Both the position numbers and the translations under genes were made by a program. Of a DNA stretch of 64,000 bases, positions 47,432-57,758 are shown piece by piece. A model generated the notes under the pieces. That model was not told the DNA's origin, ran no database searches, and worked only from the letters and a program-made list of their open reading frames with translations. Numbering within the stretch: position 1 is the stretch's first letter; each line of letters starts with the position of its first letter. The DNA lies in NCBI RefSeq assembly GCF_026745355.1, contig NC_079208.1:54263276-54327275 (forward strand), read 5' to 3'. Source of the DNA: Beta vulgaris subsp. vulgaris. Lineage: Eukaryota > Streptophyta > Magnoliopsida > Caryophyllales > Amaranthaceae.

Positions 47432-47697
47432 TCTATACTAATATATTAAAAGGCGTTCCTAAGCACGAAACGATGCCATGTGGCACCTTCGCTTGGAGAA
47501 TTTTATGATATGTAATCCGCATACACTAAAAAAAAATAGAAAATGCATTATGTAAGATTCGATCCTGAGATCACAAACACGTATACTAATGTCTTAAACC
47601 ACTAAACCAAGTGATACTTGATGTTAATATTTCAAAATAAAATATTAATAAATGAAAGATATAATTACCTGGGGCGTAGCCCAGGCCTAAAAACTAG
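47432..47697 (+). mobile_element. Small Helitron, CCTGGG hairpin family
   Basis: Begins TCTATACTAATATATTAAAAGG after A and ends AAACTAG before T, with the hairpin CCTGGG-GCGTAG-CCCAGG 10 bases before the end. 266 bp, no coding. It has a different hairpin from the GCACGC family. Confidence 0.85.
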
Positions 47698-47861
47698 TTT
47701 CTATATTAATTCTAGTTCAAGGAATGGTGAAACAAGGATATTATATTGTAAGTGCAATGACTATTGAAACAAGGATTGAAAAACTTAACTTCATTCATAT
47801 ATAACAATATAATTCATTTATGCAAAAGTGGAAGGCTCCAACCAACTACCTAACTAGCATA

Positions 47862-48118
47862 CTTCCTCCGTTCTGTTTTAAATGAAACATTGGATGAAAT
47901 GACACTATTCATTGATCAATTTTGACTCCAATTTATCGCTATTATATAAAGAAAAACATAGTCAAGTGGGATCTTGTTAGATTCGTCTCGATGCATACTA
48001 TCAAATTATAACTTTTTTATATTTTTTACGCGTACACAACTATAGATATTAATGACTAAAGAAGCGCGTTGGGTTGCGTGAAAAAGCAAACGTTTCATTT
48101 AAAACGGAACGGAGGAAG
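47862..48118. mobile_element. Stowaway-type MITE, family B
   Basis: CTTCCTCCGTTCTGTTTTAAATGAAAC and GTTTCATTTAAAACGGAACGGAGGAAG, flanked by TA. Very good pairing over 27 bp. 257 bp. Confidence 0.92.
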
Positions 48119-48120
48119 TA

Positions 48121-49141
48121 TTAAAATTTTTTGGAGCCTATATTCATATTAATAACAAAAATAATATTGTCATAGCAGTGACAACCACCTAAAATAAAGC
48201 CAGTGACTATCACATTCTCCCCTAACATTCATAACGTAAACACAACTATGATAGAGTTTCCTTACATCAACCACCATAAACCTACCCAGCAAGAAACCAC
48301 CCCAAAAACCCAATATCCTTCAGCTTTAGTCCTCCCTTGAACAACAAGGGGAACCTATCAAAGTACACAGTCATGTCTTTGTTCAGACATGCATAGAGGT
48401 CCCTCCCATTATTGTATAGGATGTCATTTAAAATCCAAGCCTCTGTTTTCCTATGCTCATTAGGCCACACAACACCACCATATACTCTATATCCTGAGTC
48501 TCCACCACAACCTCCCACTCTTACATATTTGCTCAACCATAATTAGATCCTCCCATATTAGCCTACTGAACATGTAATTCTATTCTCTTTTCATACTTAT
48601 CTATTAGGACCATAGACCTTGGTGGATAATGTTGATCTTTGCCATGAATTAAATATTTGGCGTTAGTTTCGGGTTTTCGGCCCATCTATATAGATTAATT
48701 AGTAGGGTACTATATAAACCCTATAATTAACTTATATCTCCATATTCAGTAATATGTATTCTATCCTAAACCTAATATAATCATTTCCCCTGTACATGTG
48801 GACGTAACTAACACATTGTTAGTGAACCACGTTAATCCCTTGTGTCAATTGTTTATTAATTTTACTTCGTTAATTGCATATGTCACAACATATAAAGATG
48901 GATCAGGCCCAGGCTTAGGCTCAGGCTCAGGCTCAGGCTTATTAACGATGGCCCAAGTGCAAATACTAGCAAGGTGCCTGATAGGGATCAATATGCCTAA
49001 AATACGAACATCGTGAAAATTCTCTTCCTGGATCTGCGGAGACACCTTGGCAGTATAATTAACCATGACGGTCTTGGGTGGTCTACATGAATAGGTATGG
49101 AACTTAGACAACCCTTACACAATACTTATACAAGCAATACC
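48121..49141. other. Spacer with two unexplained minus-strand frames
   Basis: The frames at 48282-48536 (84 residues, no ATG, has RKTEAWILNDILYNNGRDLY) and 48845-49111 (88 residues, Pro-Glu repeat from a GGCTCA tandem at 48900-48938) have no family match by eye. The first is less AT-rich than its surroundings and may be a gene fragment carried by the old MULE. Confidence 0.35.
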
Positions 49142-49144
49142 TAA

Positions 49145-49374
49145 GGGTCCATTCGGTATCATTGTTAGTTTCCAGTTTTTGATTTTTGTGATTTTAGAAT
49201 CATATTGTAGTATTAGTATTATAAACTTAAACTTGGTCATAATAATAGTAGTCATCCTAATTTTGAAAACTGACAACTAAAAATTGAAAACTACTTTTTT
49301 TGGTTTTCATATTATGGTTTTTGATTTTCAAAAAAATTGAAAAATGAAATTAAAAAACGATAACGAACGGACCC
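49145..49374. mobile_element. Tourist-like MITE
   Basis: GGGTCCATTCGGTATC and GATAACGAACGGACCC, flanked by TAA on both sides. Interior halves also pair (TTTCCAGTTTTTGATTTT against AAAATTGAAAAATGAAA). Confidence 0.8.
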
Positions 49375-49613
49375 TAAAATTATGACTACATTATGGTACT
49401 CCTAATTAATAACAATCGATATAGACTTTTACACAACTCTTCAACAGAAAATACTATATAATAGTCATAAATAAAGATGATTATAGAAATATACTGGTTT
49501 GAAACGATTTCAGGTTTTATATAGACATTGATAGTCGGTAACAAATAATGGTACATGTTTCTGCTAAGAAATTGAGGGTGGTCACAAATGCTGATGTGTG
49601 CTGAGAAACTTGA

Positions 49614-49973
49614 TGTAGGCCCCAAGAAGGTACGCCTGAGCTCCGTTCTCCGTACACCGGAATCCTGCAAAACAAGGTTAGCCTACCCTGGGGGTGGTCC
49701 CGGGATCTCCCCTCCGACGCTCAAGTCAGTTGATGATTGAGGTAGAGAGAGAAATGGATCAATATAGAGAGAGATGCGCTCGTTTTTTGTACCTTAGAAT
49801 TGCGTACCTTTGTCTGATGAGACAACCCCAATTTATAGAGGATCGGAGCCCCCAATAAATGAGGGTATTTTGGTCACCTCCAGCTGGTGGAGGGATTGCT
49901 TCCCTAGATGTAGGGGTATTTTAGTAACTTTGCCATAGGTGGGCTGGTCCAAGAAATGGGCCCAAACAGTACA
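49614..49973 (-). mobile_element. Solo-LTR candidate
   Basis: Read on the minus strand it starts TGTACTGTTTGGGCCC, has a TATA-like CTATAAATTGG, then a GC-rich block with GAGCGTCGGAGGGGAGATCC, and ends GGGGCCTACA. TG...CA ends, a TATA box and the GAGCGTCGGAGGGG motif are common in plant LTRs. No 5-bp target duplication and no internal domain were found, so it may be a solo LTR or fragment. Confidence 0.55.
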
Positions 49974-50041
49974 ATATAAACGATTAATGCAACGATATAT
50001 ATTACAGTATTAATGTTATAACAGCTTCATATATATATATA

Positions 50042-50954
50042 CTAGAATTTTTTGCACGCGATGCGTGCTTGAATTTTTTTTTTCGAACAAAAACTCAATT
50101 TTTTTCGGCATAAGAGTCAAAATTTGAACATTAGACATAGTGAGTATAATTGTTTTTAGTTGCAAAATTTGATTGGTTTAGTTTATGTCACTTAAGTCTC
50201 TCACCATTCTTTTTTTGTTTTTTTTTAACTTTTCAAAGTTAAATTCTATGAATAAAATAGAAATTTTTCTGAATTTATTTATGATTTCTAATATTATAAT
50301 TTTTTAGTTGATTTTTGAATTAAGTACAACACTTCATAAATTGTAAAGAAAGTAGACACTTTGATTTCAAGTTAATTTTTTCATAGGTTGTACTCCCTCC
50401 GTTTCCTAAAGATCTTCCCACTTACTGTTCCTACAAATACCAAGGAAAATCAAGTTGTGTGGGGCATGGTGTGAGTAAAGTAGGAGAGGGAAAAGGGTTA
50501 AGATAAATAAACAAATAAAAAGGGGTTAAAGTAGGAGAGAGAAATGGAGTAAAATTGAATTAATAATGTAATGGTGGACCATATGATAGTGACATGAGAG
50601 GGTAAATAGGGAAATTTGTTTTGCCAAATAAGGAATAAAGCAAAAGAGGGAAGATCTTTTGGAAACACCCTTAAACGGAAAGAGGGAAGATCTTTAGGAA
50701 ACGGAGGGAGTAGTTTGTAAGTGAATTTTTAAGTTTTTGTAAAGTTTTCTCATTTTAGTGATTTGCATAACGTAAATTACGCAATTTTATGATTTTAGTT
50801 GACTTGTGAGTGATTATTATAATTATATTTTTGATATTTTTATTTGAAACCCCTTTAATTTGTAAGTGAATTTGTAATTTAGAATGGGAAGGGGGTAAGA
50901 TAGTCTCTTCATTCGGGGACACCATAGTTTCCCCCTTCCCTTATATAATAGAGA
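50042..50954 (-). mobile_element. Non-autonomous Helitron, GCACGC hairpin family, with nested Stowaway
   Basis: On the minus strand it starts TCTCTATTATATAAGGGAAGG and ends in the hairpin GCACGC-ATC-GCGTGC then AAAAAATTCTAG. Flanks are A and T as expected. It includes the Stowaway MITE at 50393-50710. No coding. Confidence 0.85.
50393..50710. mobile_element. Stowaway-type MITE inside a Helitron
   Basis: CTCCCTCCGTTTCCTAAAGATCTTCCC pairs almost perfectly with GGGAAGATCTTTAGGAAACGGAGGGAG; TA on both sides. 318 bp. A second near-copy of the right terminus (AGGGAAGATCTTTTGGAAAC at 50647) precedes it. Confidence 0.93.
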
Positions 50955-51500
50955 TATGTTGTACTTTAATTCTTGAATGATATTATATAAACCTTTTACC
51001 TTGATAATTTATCACTATTATATAATAGAAAAAAATACGTCCAAATATAGGTAAAAGTTTCATTATATATAGGAAACACTATAAAAAAGTAAATAATTTT
51101 TTTCCTTGTCTAATTTCTAAATTCTGATTTCACTACAAATACACCTCTATATTTAATCATGATCCACCATTAATTGTGAATGGTTCTTCAGAATAGTGAT
51201 TTGTAAGTAAATTTTTATAAATGTTTTTGTATATATTGACGTTATAGGTTATTAGTTTTAGTTTGTATATTAATTTTAAGTTTTAATAAAGTTTCCTGAT
51301 CTGCGTGATTTTTATAACATGATTTTCTCAATTGTATGGGTGATTTGTAAAGTTTCTTCTTTTAAGTGATTTGTGAGTGAGTGATGTAAATTTATTTTCG
51401 GTATTTTTATTTTGACATTCCTTTTGTAATTTAGAAAGAGAAGGGGGGCAGAATAGGCTTTTCAAAAGAGGACACCATTGCTCCCCCCTTCCCTTATATA
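50955..51500 (-). mobile_element. 5' portion of a Helitron, 3' end missing
   Basis: This stretch is homologous to 53758-54344 (TTGTACTTTAATTCTTGAATGAT at one side, GACACCATTGCTCCCCCCTTCCC at the other). It ends in the CCCTTATATA Helitron 5' terminus but has no CTAG-plus-hairpin 3' end of its own. It directly abuts the 5' end of the neighbouring Helitron. Confidence 0.6.
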
Positions 51501-51504
51501 TATA

Positions 51505-52036
51505 CTAGCCTTTATATGCACGCGATGCGTGCGTTAATTTCAAAATTTGTTATTCTATTAGATACTACATTCGTACTTTATTTATGATTAAACTTAAATG
51601 TGAAAAATTCAACAGTTAGATGCATTTAGATAGAAGTATATTAATTCGCTAATGTAAAAAAATAAAAAGGTTGTGAGTGATTGTTAACATTAATTTTTTG
51701 TGAATGAATATTGAACAAAAAGAACAAAAATAATGAGTTGGCTTAATTGAATTAAAGAGTATCAAAGGTAGTGAATGTTCAGACTTTTCATGTGCACGTT
51801 ATGTATGCCATCTTTTTTTTATAAGGTATAAATATTTTGTCCATTTAATTTTTGATTGAAGTATTTGATGCATATACCATTTTAAACTTGTTTTAAATGG
51901 CAAGTTGGAATGAGAATTTTTAAATGATTTGCTTTTGTAATTTTTTTCATTCCATTAATTAGATCATTAAGGGTATTTTAGGCACTTCAAAAGAGGACAC
52001 CACACCTCCTCCCTTGGCTTATATATATATATAAAT
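51505..52036 (-). mobile_element. Non-autonomous Helitron, GCACGC hairpin family
   Basis: Near-full copy of the 19433-19954 element in reverse: CTAGCCTTTATATGCACGCGATGCGTGC at the left, CTCCTCCCTTGGCTTATATA at the right, where a TA microsatellite blurs the 5' end. The body (CAACAGTTAGATGCATTTAGAT, TGAATGTTCAGACTTTTCATG) aligns throughout. Confidence 0.8.
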
Positions 52037-52358
52037 GGCAGTTTCGTCTTATACTTGCTTATTTACGTTTGCCATAAAAAAAAAATCTAGGCTGAAAACT
52101 TATATTCGAAATCTAAAAGGAAATATTCTTTGATGAGGATACTTCAACATCCAGCGCAAAAAAGTAGTAAAGTTTCTTTTATGTTTTATCCCAATTCCCA
52201 GCCATCAAGATCCAAGGCAGTGCAAATAGCCAAATACTACGTACTTTAATACTTTACTTACTTTGATTTCATTTCAGATATACTTTTCTTAGGTATATAA
52301 CAGTTGACTTGTCTTACTATAAACTAGAACAATATTGAATATATATGAGAAAGCCTTA

Positions 52359-52615
52359 GTAACCAACTGTTTGAGTCCAAAAAAGACTCAAACACTCAAA
52401 AAGTTACACATTGGTACTATTATAACCTGGTATTAGTATCACATTGTTATCAGGATTGGTACCAAGCAACCTTACTTTGGTATCAAAATTTTCGGACAAT
52501 GGTACCAATCTAACGTAGCATTGGTACTAAACAACTCGCGCGTGAAATTTCCAAGGCTTAAAATGACCAAATTGCCCCTGTTTGAGTCTGCTAAGAGACT
52601 CAAACGGTTGGTTGC
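52359..52615. mobile_element. Small element with a hairpin at each end
   Basis: The ends GTAACCAACTGTTTGAGTC and GACTCAAACGGTTGGTTGCC are inverted copies. In addition each end contains its own hairpin (GTTTGAGTC...GACTCAAAC). The interior repeats TTGGTACCAA-type motifs six times. No coding. Target duplication uncertain. Confidence 0.6.
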
Positions 52616-53157
52616 CTAGACAAACTCGAATATATATAGTGTACACTATACAATAAAAGATGAAATGAGTAGGTGCTTTCTTTGGGATTGTGATTTGTGC
52701 ATGATGATGCCTATCTTTTTCTTTTGGCTCTTTTAAACCCAGTATCAGTAGTATAATGATGTTGCATGCCTTTTATTTTTCTGGTGTTGTTTTTAAGGGG
52801 GGTTTAGGTTTTGACTTCAAATGGAAAATCTCAGCTAGAAAGTAGAAGGTCCACCACATCCCGCATGCAACCCATTACCAAATTCGGATCCCAATTGTTA
52901 AGCACATGTCTACAACTTGCTTAGTTCCTACTTTTGTTTCTTGGTTTCCATCGTATGAAAAGATGGAACACAAAGGTCTTCTGTACATTCAATCTTGATT
53001 TTTGGTAAAAAAAATTTATTTTAAGAGTTATCGATTTTTATTAGTTTATCTCTTTTTTTGCACAGAGTTTTAGGAGAAATAATGTTGTGGGTCATAAAGA
53101 AAAGAGAAACTATTATTTTATATTAAAGTTGAATTTATGTGTGATGAAAAGTTAGTG
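52616..53157. other. Spacer, nothing recognised
   Basis: AT-rich with no supported gene. Confidence 0.4.
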
Positions 53158-53246
53158 CTCCCATTCCAAAAATAGAAAGAAAGGGGTAAACTAATAAGAG
53201 ACATCCCAAAAAGAAATACGGGTAAACTAATAAAGATTGGAGGGAG
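53158..53246. mobile_element. Short Stowaway-like remnant
   Basis: CTCCCATTCCAAAAATAGAAAG at the left and a right end AGATTGGAGGGAG before TA. Only 89 bp, with internal repeats of GGGTAAACTAATAA. Probably internally deleted. Confidence 0.45.
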
Positions 53247-53460
53247 TATATCATATTGAACTTTTTTCATAAATATGTAGGATTTAGTTTAATGTAAAGG
53301 TTTAAAGGATAAATAGAGGTCAATAGATGTGAATGAGTTTTTAATGAAATAATTTGTTATGGATTCTTTTTCTCATGAGAAGTTTGGAAATATAGGTAAC
53401 TACATAACCCATAAAAGCTATATGTATAATTAACTCTTTCGCCTTATAGTATTTACCTAA

Positions 53461-54344
53461 CTAGCCTTCATGTGCACGCGATGCGTGCGTTAATTTCAAG
53501 TTTTGTTATTCTATTAGATACTCCATTCGTACTTTATTTATGATTAAACTTAAATGTGAAAAATTCAACAGTTAGATGAATTTAGGTATATTAATTCGCT
53601 AATGTAAAAAAATAAAAAGGTTGTAAGTGATTGTTAACATTAATTTTTTGTGAATGAATATTGAACAAAAAGAACAAAATAATGAGTTGGTTTAACTGAA
53701 TTAAAGAGTATCCAAAGGTAGTGAATGTTCAGACAAATATATGTACTGAATTAATAGAGATATGATGTACTTTAATTCTTGAATGATAGTTTACATAAAC
53801 CTTTTTACCTTGATAATTATTCGCTATTATATTATAGAATAAAAAGGTCCAAATATATGTAAATTTTTTATTATATATAGGAAAAACTATAAAAAAAGTA
53901 AATAATTTTTTTCCTTATCTAACTTCTAAATTCTGATTTCACTACAAATACAACTCTATTTTTATCATGGCCCACATTAATTGTGAATGGTTCTTGATAA
54001 TAGTGATTTGTAAGTAAATTTTTGTAAATGTTTTTGTATGTATTGACGCTCTAGGTTATTAGTTTTAGTTTGTATGTTAATTTTAAGTTTTAATAAAGTT
54101 TCCTGATTATTTGAGTGATTTGCGTGATTTTTTAGAATGTGATTTCTCAATTGTATGAATGATTTGTAAAGTTTCTTCTTTTAGTGATTTGTGAGTGAGT
54201 GTTGTAAATTAATTTTCGGTAGTTTTCTTTGAGTGTCGATTTTGATTTTGACAATCCTTTTGTAATTTAGAAAGGAAAGGGGGGGCAAAATAGGCATTTC
54301 AAAAAAGGACACCATTGCTCCCCCCTTCCCTTATATAATAGAGA
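53461..54344 (-). mobile_element. Chimeric Helitron, GCACGC hairpin family
   Basis: CTAG plus the GCACGC-GAT-GCGTGC hairpin stand at the left (3') end and CCCTTATATAATAGAGA at the right (5') end. The left 275 bp match the 19433 and 51505 elements; the right 590 bp match 50955-51500. An internal AATAGAGA at 53755-53762 marks the junction. Either two Helitrons lie side by side with one 3' end lost, or one recombined. Confidence 0.7.
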
Positions 54345-54412
54345 TTATATATTACATCGAGATGAGAAGTAGTATAATTTACAAAGAAAATTGTATCAGA
54401 GTAAGTGAATTG

Positions 54413-54819
54413 TTTTTTTTGAGCTGTAAATATGTAATAGATCAATGTGTGGAATTAGATACAGGAAAATGCAAAAGAATTGTAATTTACTTTAACAAAG
54501 TAGTGAACGTGCAATCAATTTGAGACAACAAGTAAAATAAAGTAATTGTGCGATTTTTTTTTTTTGTAATTTCTACACGTTGTATAGTATGGAGGTTAGC
54601 TTGTTTAGTTGGTATTATTTTTTTGAGCTGTAAATGTGTAATAGATCAATGTGTGGAATTAGATATAGGAAAATGCAAAAGAATATAATTTACTTTAACA
54701 AAGTAGTGAGTGTGCAATCAATTTGAGACAACAAGTAAAATAAGTAACTGTGCGATTTTTTTTTTTTTTTAATTTCTACACGTTATTTAGTATAGAGGTT
54801 AGCTTGTTTAGTTGGTAAA
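54413..54819. repeat. Tandem duplication, unit about 204 bp
   Basis: Two copies start near 54413 and 54617 with the T run before GAGCTGTAAAT (54421 and 54625), and each ends with TTAGCTTGTTTAGTTGGTA. They share nearly all bases, differing by a few substitutions and in the poly(T) length. Confidence 0.9.
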
Positions 54820-55481
54820 ATATTGTGAAGTGATTCGTATCTAAGATTTTGAATTGGATGTCTCTATAAAATTGCTCTTTTATGCCCTTCATCATATTGG
54901 TATAAAACTATTAGTCATGCTAAGTAAATTACACTTACACTTGCTTTCGTGCTATTGCATATCAATCGTCTTGTATCACTGATTACACTAATTCTCTGAT
55001 GTTAGTGGTGGAAATCATGCTAAATTACACTAATTGACTAGTGGAACTGATATCGGATTTAACATTAATATTGGTAAAGGTTGGTTTAAGATGGTGTATG
55101 TACTTGGGTTGTTTTGCTTTGGGCATTTGTGGCCATTGGGTTATAAATATTCGCACACTATCACTATGGGCCTATGGCGTATTATATTGGTGTTAGGTGG
55201 GAAGATCCCTCTGGGCCTCACAATTTTGATATGGGCTCGAGTCTTGACCCATAAAATACTCTTACTCTTGCTGAAGACATCCTAATATCCTATACAGTCT
55301 TTAACTCTTACACTATGTTATGGTTTCTTTTTGACACTAACATTTAGTGACTTAATCAAATTGATCATTTAGGTGACACACTCTATACATTTGAAAATTG
55401 TGTTATATGTATGCACGAGCTAGAAGTATGAAATAGATAAATGATTATGAAATTATTCTCCTTTAATCTATCATTTTGTAT
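54820..55481. other. Spacer, nothing recognised
   Basis: The 83-residue frame at 55034-55285 has no recognisable domain or good context. Confidence 0.35.
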
Positions 55482-55484
55482 TAA

Positions 55485-55649
55485 GCGTACGTTTTTTTCA
55501 CCTAAACTTAAACTAATCTGAACTTGTCTTAACTTACTAAAGTTTATCTTCTAAGGTGATATAACTTATTTGAACTCAACTCAACTCAACTTATATGAAT
55601 TTCATTGAACCTAAACTTTCTTGTTTTTTAAGGTGAACAGAACACACTC
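55485..55649. mobile_element. Tourist-like MITE, diverged
   Basis: GCGTACGTTTTTTTCACC against the complement of GGTGAACAGAACACACTC, flanked by TAA. The interior ACTCAACTCAACTCAACTT resembles the CTGAA-type elements. Confidence 0.5.
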
Positions 55650-55652
55650 TAA

Positions 55653-56220
55653 GTTGAATTGTTCAGGTTTATAAGGAGCGATCATGTTTATGATATGGAC
55701 TGAGATTGGATCAATCCACGTCGTGGATACCACGAACTCATAACTTTGCCAAATAAATTAGTTTACATTCACTTCGTAGGTTAAATAAGTATATTTCTTT
55801 TAAAAAAAAGTATATAAAAACAAAAAATTTATCTTCAAGCAAAATTTGAATGTTTTTAAAGATATTATGAAGCGTATATTGCAATACCACTCATGATTGC
55901 TTCAAAAGGATTAAACAGACTATCCATTCCAACAACAAGATGCATCTTTCTTTTAGGGAGTTTAATTTCTTTATTACTCCACAGTTAAGCGTGCTTCGTA
56001 GGGAATATTCCAAGTATCTAAAAAGTTTCTCAAGTGTGCATGAGTGAGGACAAAATGCGTCAAAAAAACTTGTTTGATTATTAGACTACTCATTCTAACA
56101 AAATGCGCATCAATTAGAAACTCTCTTTGTCCTTTTTTTTCAAATCTCAAATTTCCCCATATTTTTTGCAATTAGATATTTTTATTGAGATAACTTGAGT
56201 ATAAAACCTCATGATTAAAG
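55653..56220. other. Spacer, nothing recognised
   Basis: AT-rich with no supported gene. Confidence 0.4.
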
Positions 56221-56480
56221 ACACTAGTTTTTATATGCACGCGATGCGTGCGAAGATACGTAGAAAATTAATTTTTTTAGCAGATGAAGAAAATTAAATT
56301 AATTATTAATTATTTCTAATAAATTTTTTTTTGAGGATAATTATTTCTAATAAATTAGGAATATTTGAAGTAGTCTCTCTCTAGCCAAGACTAGGGTTTG
56401 AGTGTGCAGTATTGGGTTTCCATTCGTATTGCTCGATTGTTCGAGTTTTCTGATCCTTCTTGGGATTGACATAGTTGATT

Positions 56481-57758
56481 ATGGCGGATGACATAGTATC
56501 TAAGGTTTCGAACCTCAAAATAACTGCGGAGGAAGATGCTGTTGTCGAGTTTCTTGATGGCCCCGATACCGAAACCGACGATCTTGAACTGACTTTAGTG
56601 GGGAAAGTCCTCACTGTTCGCACCTACAATTTTGATGCGATGAAGAAAACTCTTAACCAAATCTGGGCTATATCTAAAGGCGCTCTTTTTCGATCGATAG
56701 AAAACGGCTTGTTTGTGGTGAGATTTGCATCCAAGAGGGACAAAGATAAGGTAATGGCAGGGAGGCCATGGACATTTGACCAAAACCTTGTCATTTTACA
56801 GGAGATAGAAGATGATATTCAGCCCTCGAACATAGTGTTGAATCGGTGTCCGTTTTGGGTTCGATTATACAATCTTCCTATGCGCAGTCGGTCCGAGAAC
56901 CACATTCGAACGATTGGAGGGAGTATTGGACAAGTATTAGAGGTAGATATGGATGACATTGGCTGGGATAAGTCGGCACGAATCCGGATTCTTCTTGATG
57001 TCACAAAGCCTCTGAAACGGGTTCAAAGAATGGCGGTGAAGAGCGGGGGTTCGGTTTTTGTGGAACTGAAGTATGAACGACTACCCACCTTTTGTTACAT
57101 GTGTGGTGTAATCGGTCATATCGAAAGGGACTGTTTATCTAATATAGCAGAAGACAAAGATGCAGAGAAACAATGGGGTTCATGGATTAGGGCCTCGCCA
57201 AGGAAAGGGAGACAGAAGCTTGAAGAAGAAGCAAAAGAATTTTTGAAGGGGGCGAGGAGTATAAATTTCGACAATAATATTCAAGAGCTGCAGGGGCAGC
57301 TTCGGTCTCCTACTGCTAGGTGCCTCTCTGTGGCACGTGGGACCTTGTGTGATGAGGAGGTGGCGCCTGTCAAGCCTGTACAAGCATGTGGTGATGGAGC
57401 TCATGCTGAGATTCCACGCATAGTGGTACCTAAAGCCCCAGGTGAAAATATTATCTCTCCTCCTTTGTTTGTTGCTGGGAATGGGGGCATTGCTACCAAA
57501 TTTAAAAAAGTCAAAGTTAAACAAAAAGTGCAAAAACATGAGGCTATTAAATCAGGGGACCCATCAAACCTTTTAATTCATGATAATGGGGTGGGAGAAA
57601 AAAGGAAAATTCTGGATGTTATGCTTATTGATGGGGGCGAGGAGCAAGGTGACTTGGGTTCCAAGAAATTAAAAACTTACGATCCTATATACAGTGGCAG
57701 TGATGTTGACATTGTCGAGGCGGAGGTTGGAGGCCACCAACCCCGCCCGGTCCAATGA
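56481..57758 (+). CDS. LINE ORF1 protein (DUF4283 plus zinc knuckle)
   Basis: The ATG at 56481 ([20 protein letters not shown]) opens a frame of 425 residues. The N-terminal half has the plant LINE DUF4283 pattern: [15 protein letters not shown], then [29 protein letters not shown], and [19 protein letters not shown] knuckle follows ([14 protein letters not shown], about 57103-57144). The tail is basic and poorly conserved. ORF1 proteins bind the element RNA to form the retrotransposition particle. The stop TGA overlaps the ATG of ORF2 (ATGA at 57755-57758), which suggests termination-reinitiation. The frame is intact. Confidence 0.93.
   Translation: MADDIVSKVSNLKITAEEDAVVEFLDGPDTETDDLELTLVGKVLTVRTYNFDAMKKTLNQIWAISKGALFRSIENGLFVVRFASKRDKDKVMAGRPWTFDQNLVILQEIEDDIQPSNIVLNRCPFWVRLYNLPMRSRSENHIRTIGGSIGQVLEVDMDDIGWDKSARIRILLDVTKPLKRVQRMAVKSGGSVFVELKYERLPTFCYMCGVIGHIERDCLSNIAEDKDAEKQWGSWIRASPRKGRQKLEEEAKEFLKGARSINFDNNIQELQGQLRSPTARCLSVARGTLCDEEVAPVKPVQACGDGAHAEIPRIVVPKAPGENIISPPLFVAGNGGIATKFKKVKVKQKVQKHEAIKSGDPSNLLIHDNGVGEKRKILDVMLIDGGEEQGDLGSKKLKTYDPIYSGSDVDIVEAEVGGHQPRPVQ

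Noticed and set aside
48845..49111. Minus-strand frame with a Pro-Glu repeat
   Set aside because: The repeat comes from a GGCTCA tandem and the rest matches nothing recognisable.
49614..49973. Full LTR retrotransposon at this place
   Set aside because: Only one LTR-like unit is present, with no second LTR, primer site or coding domain nearby.
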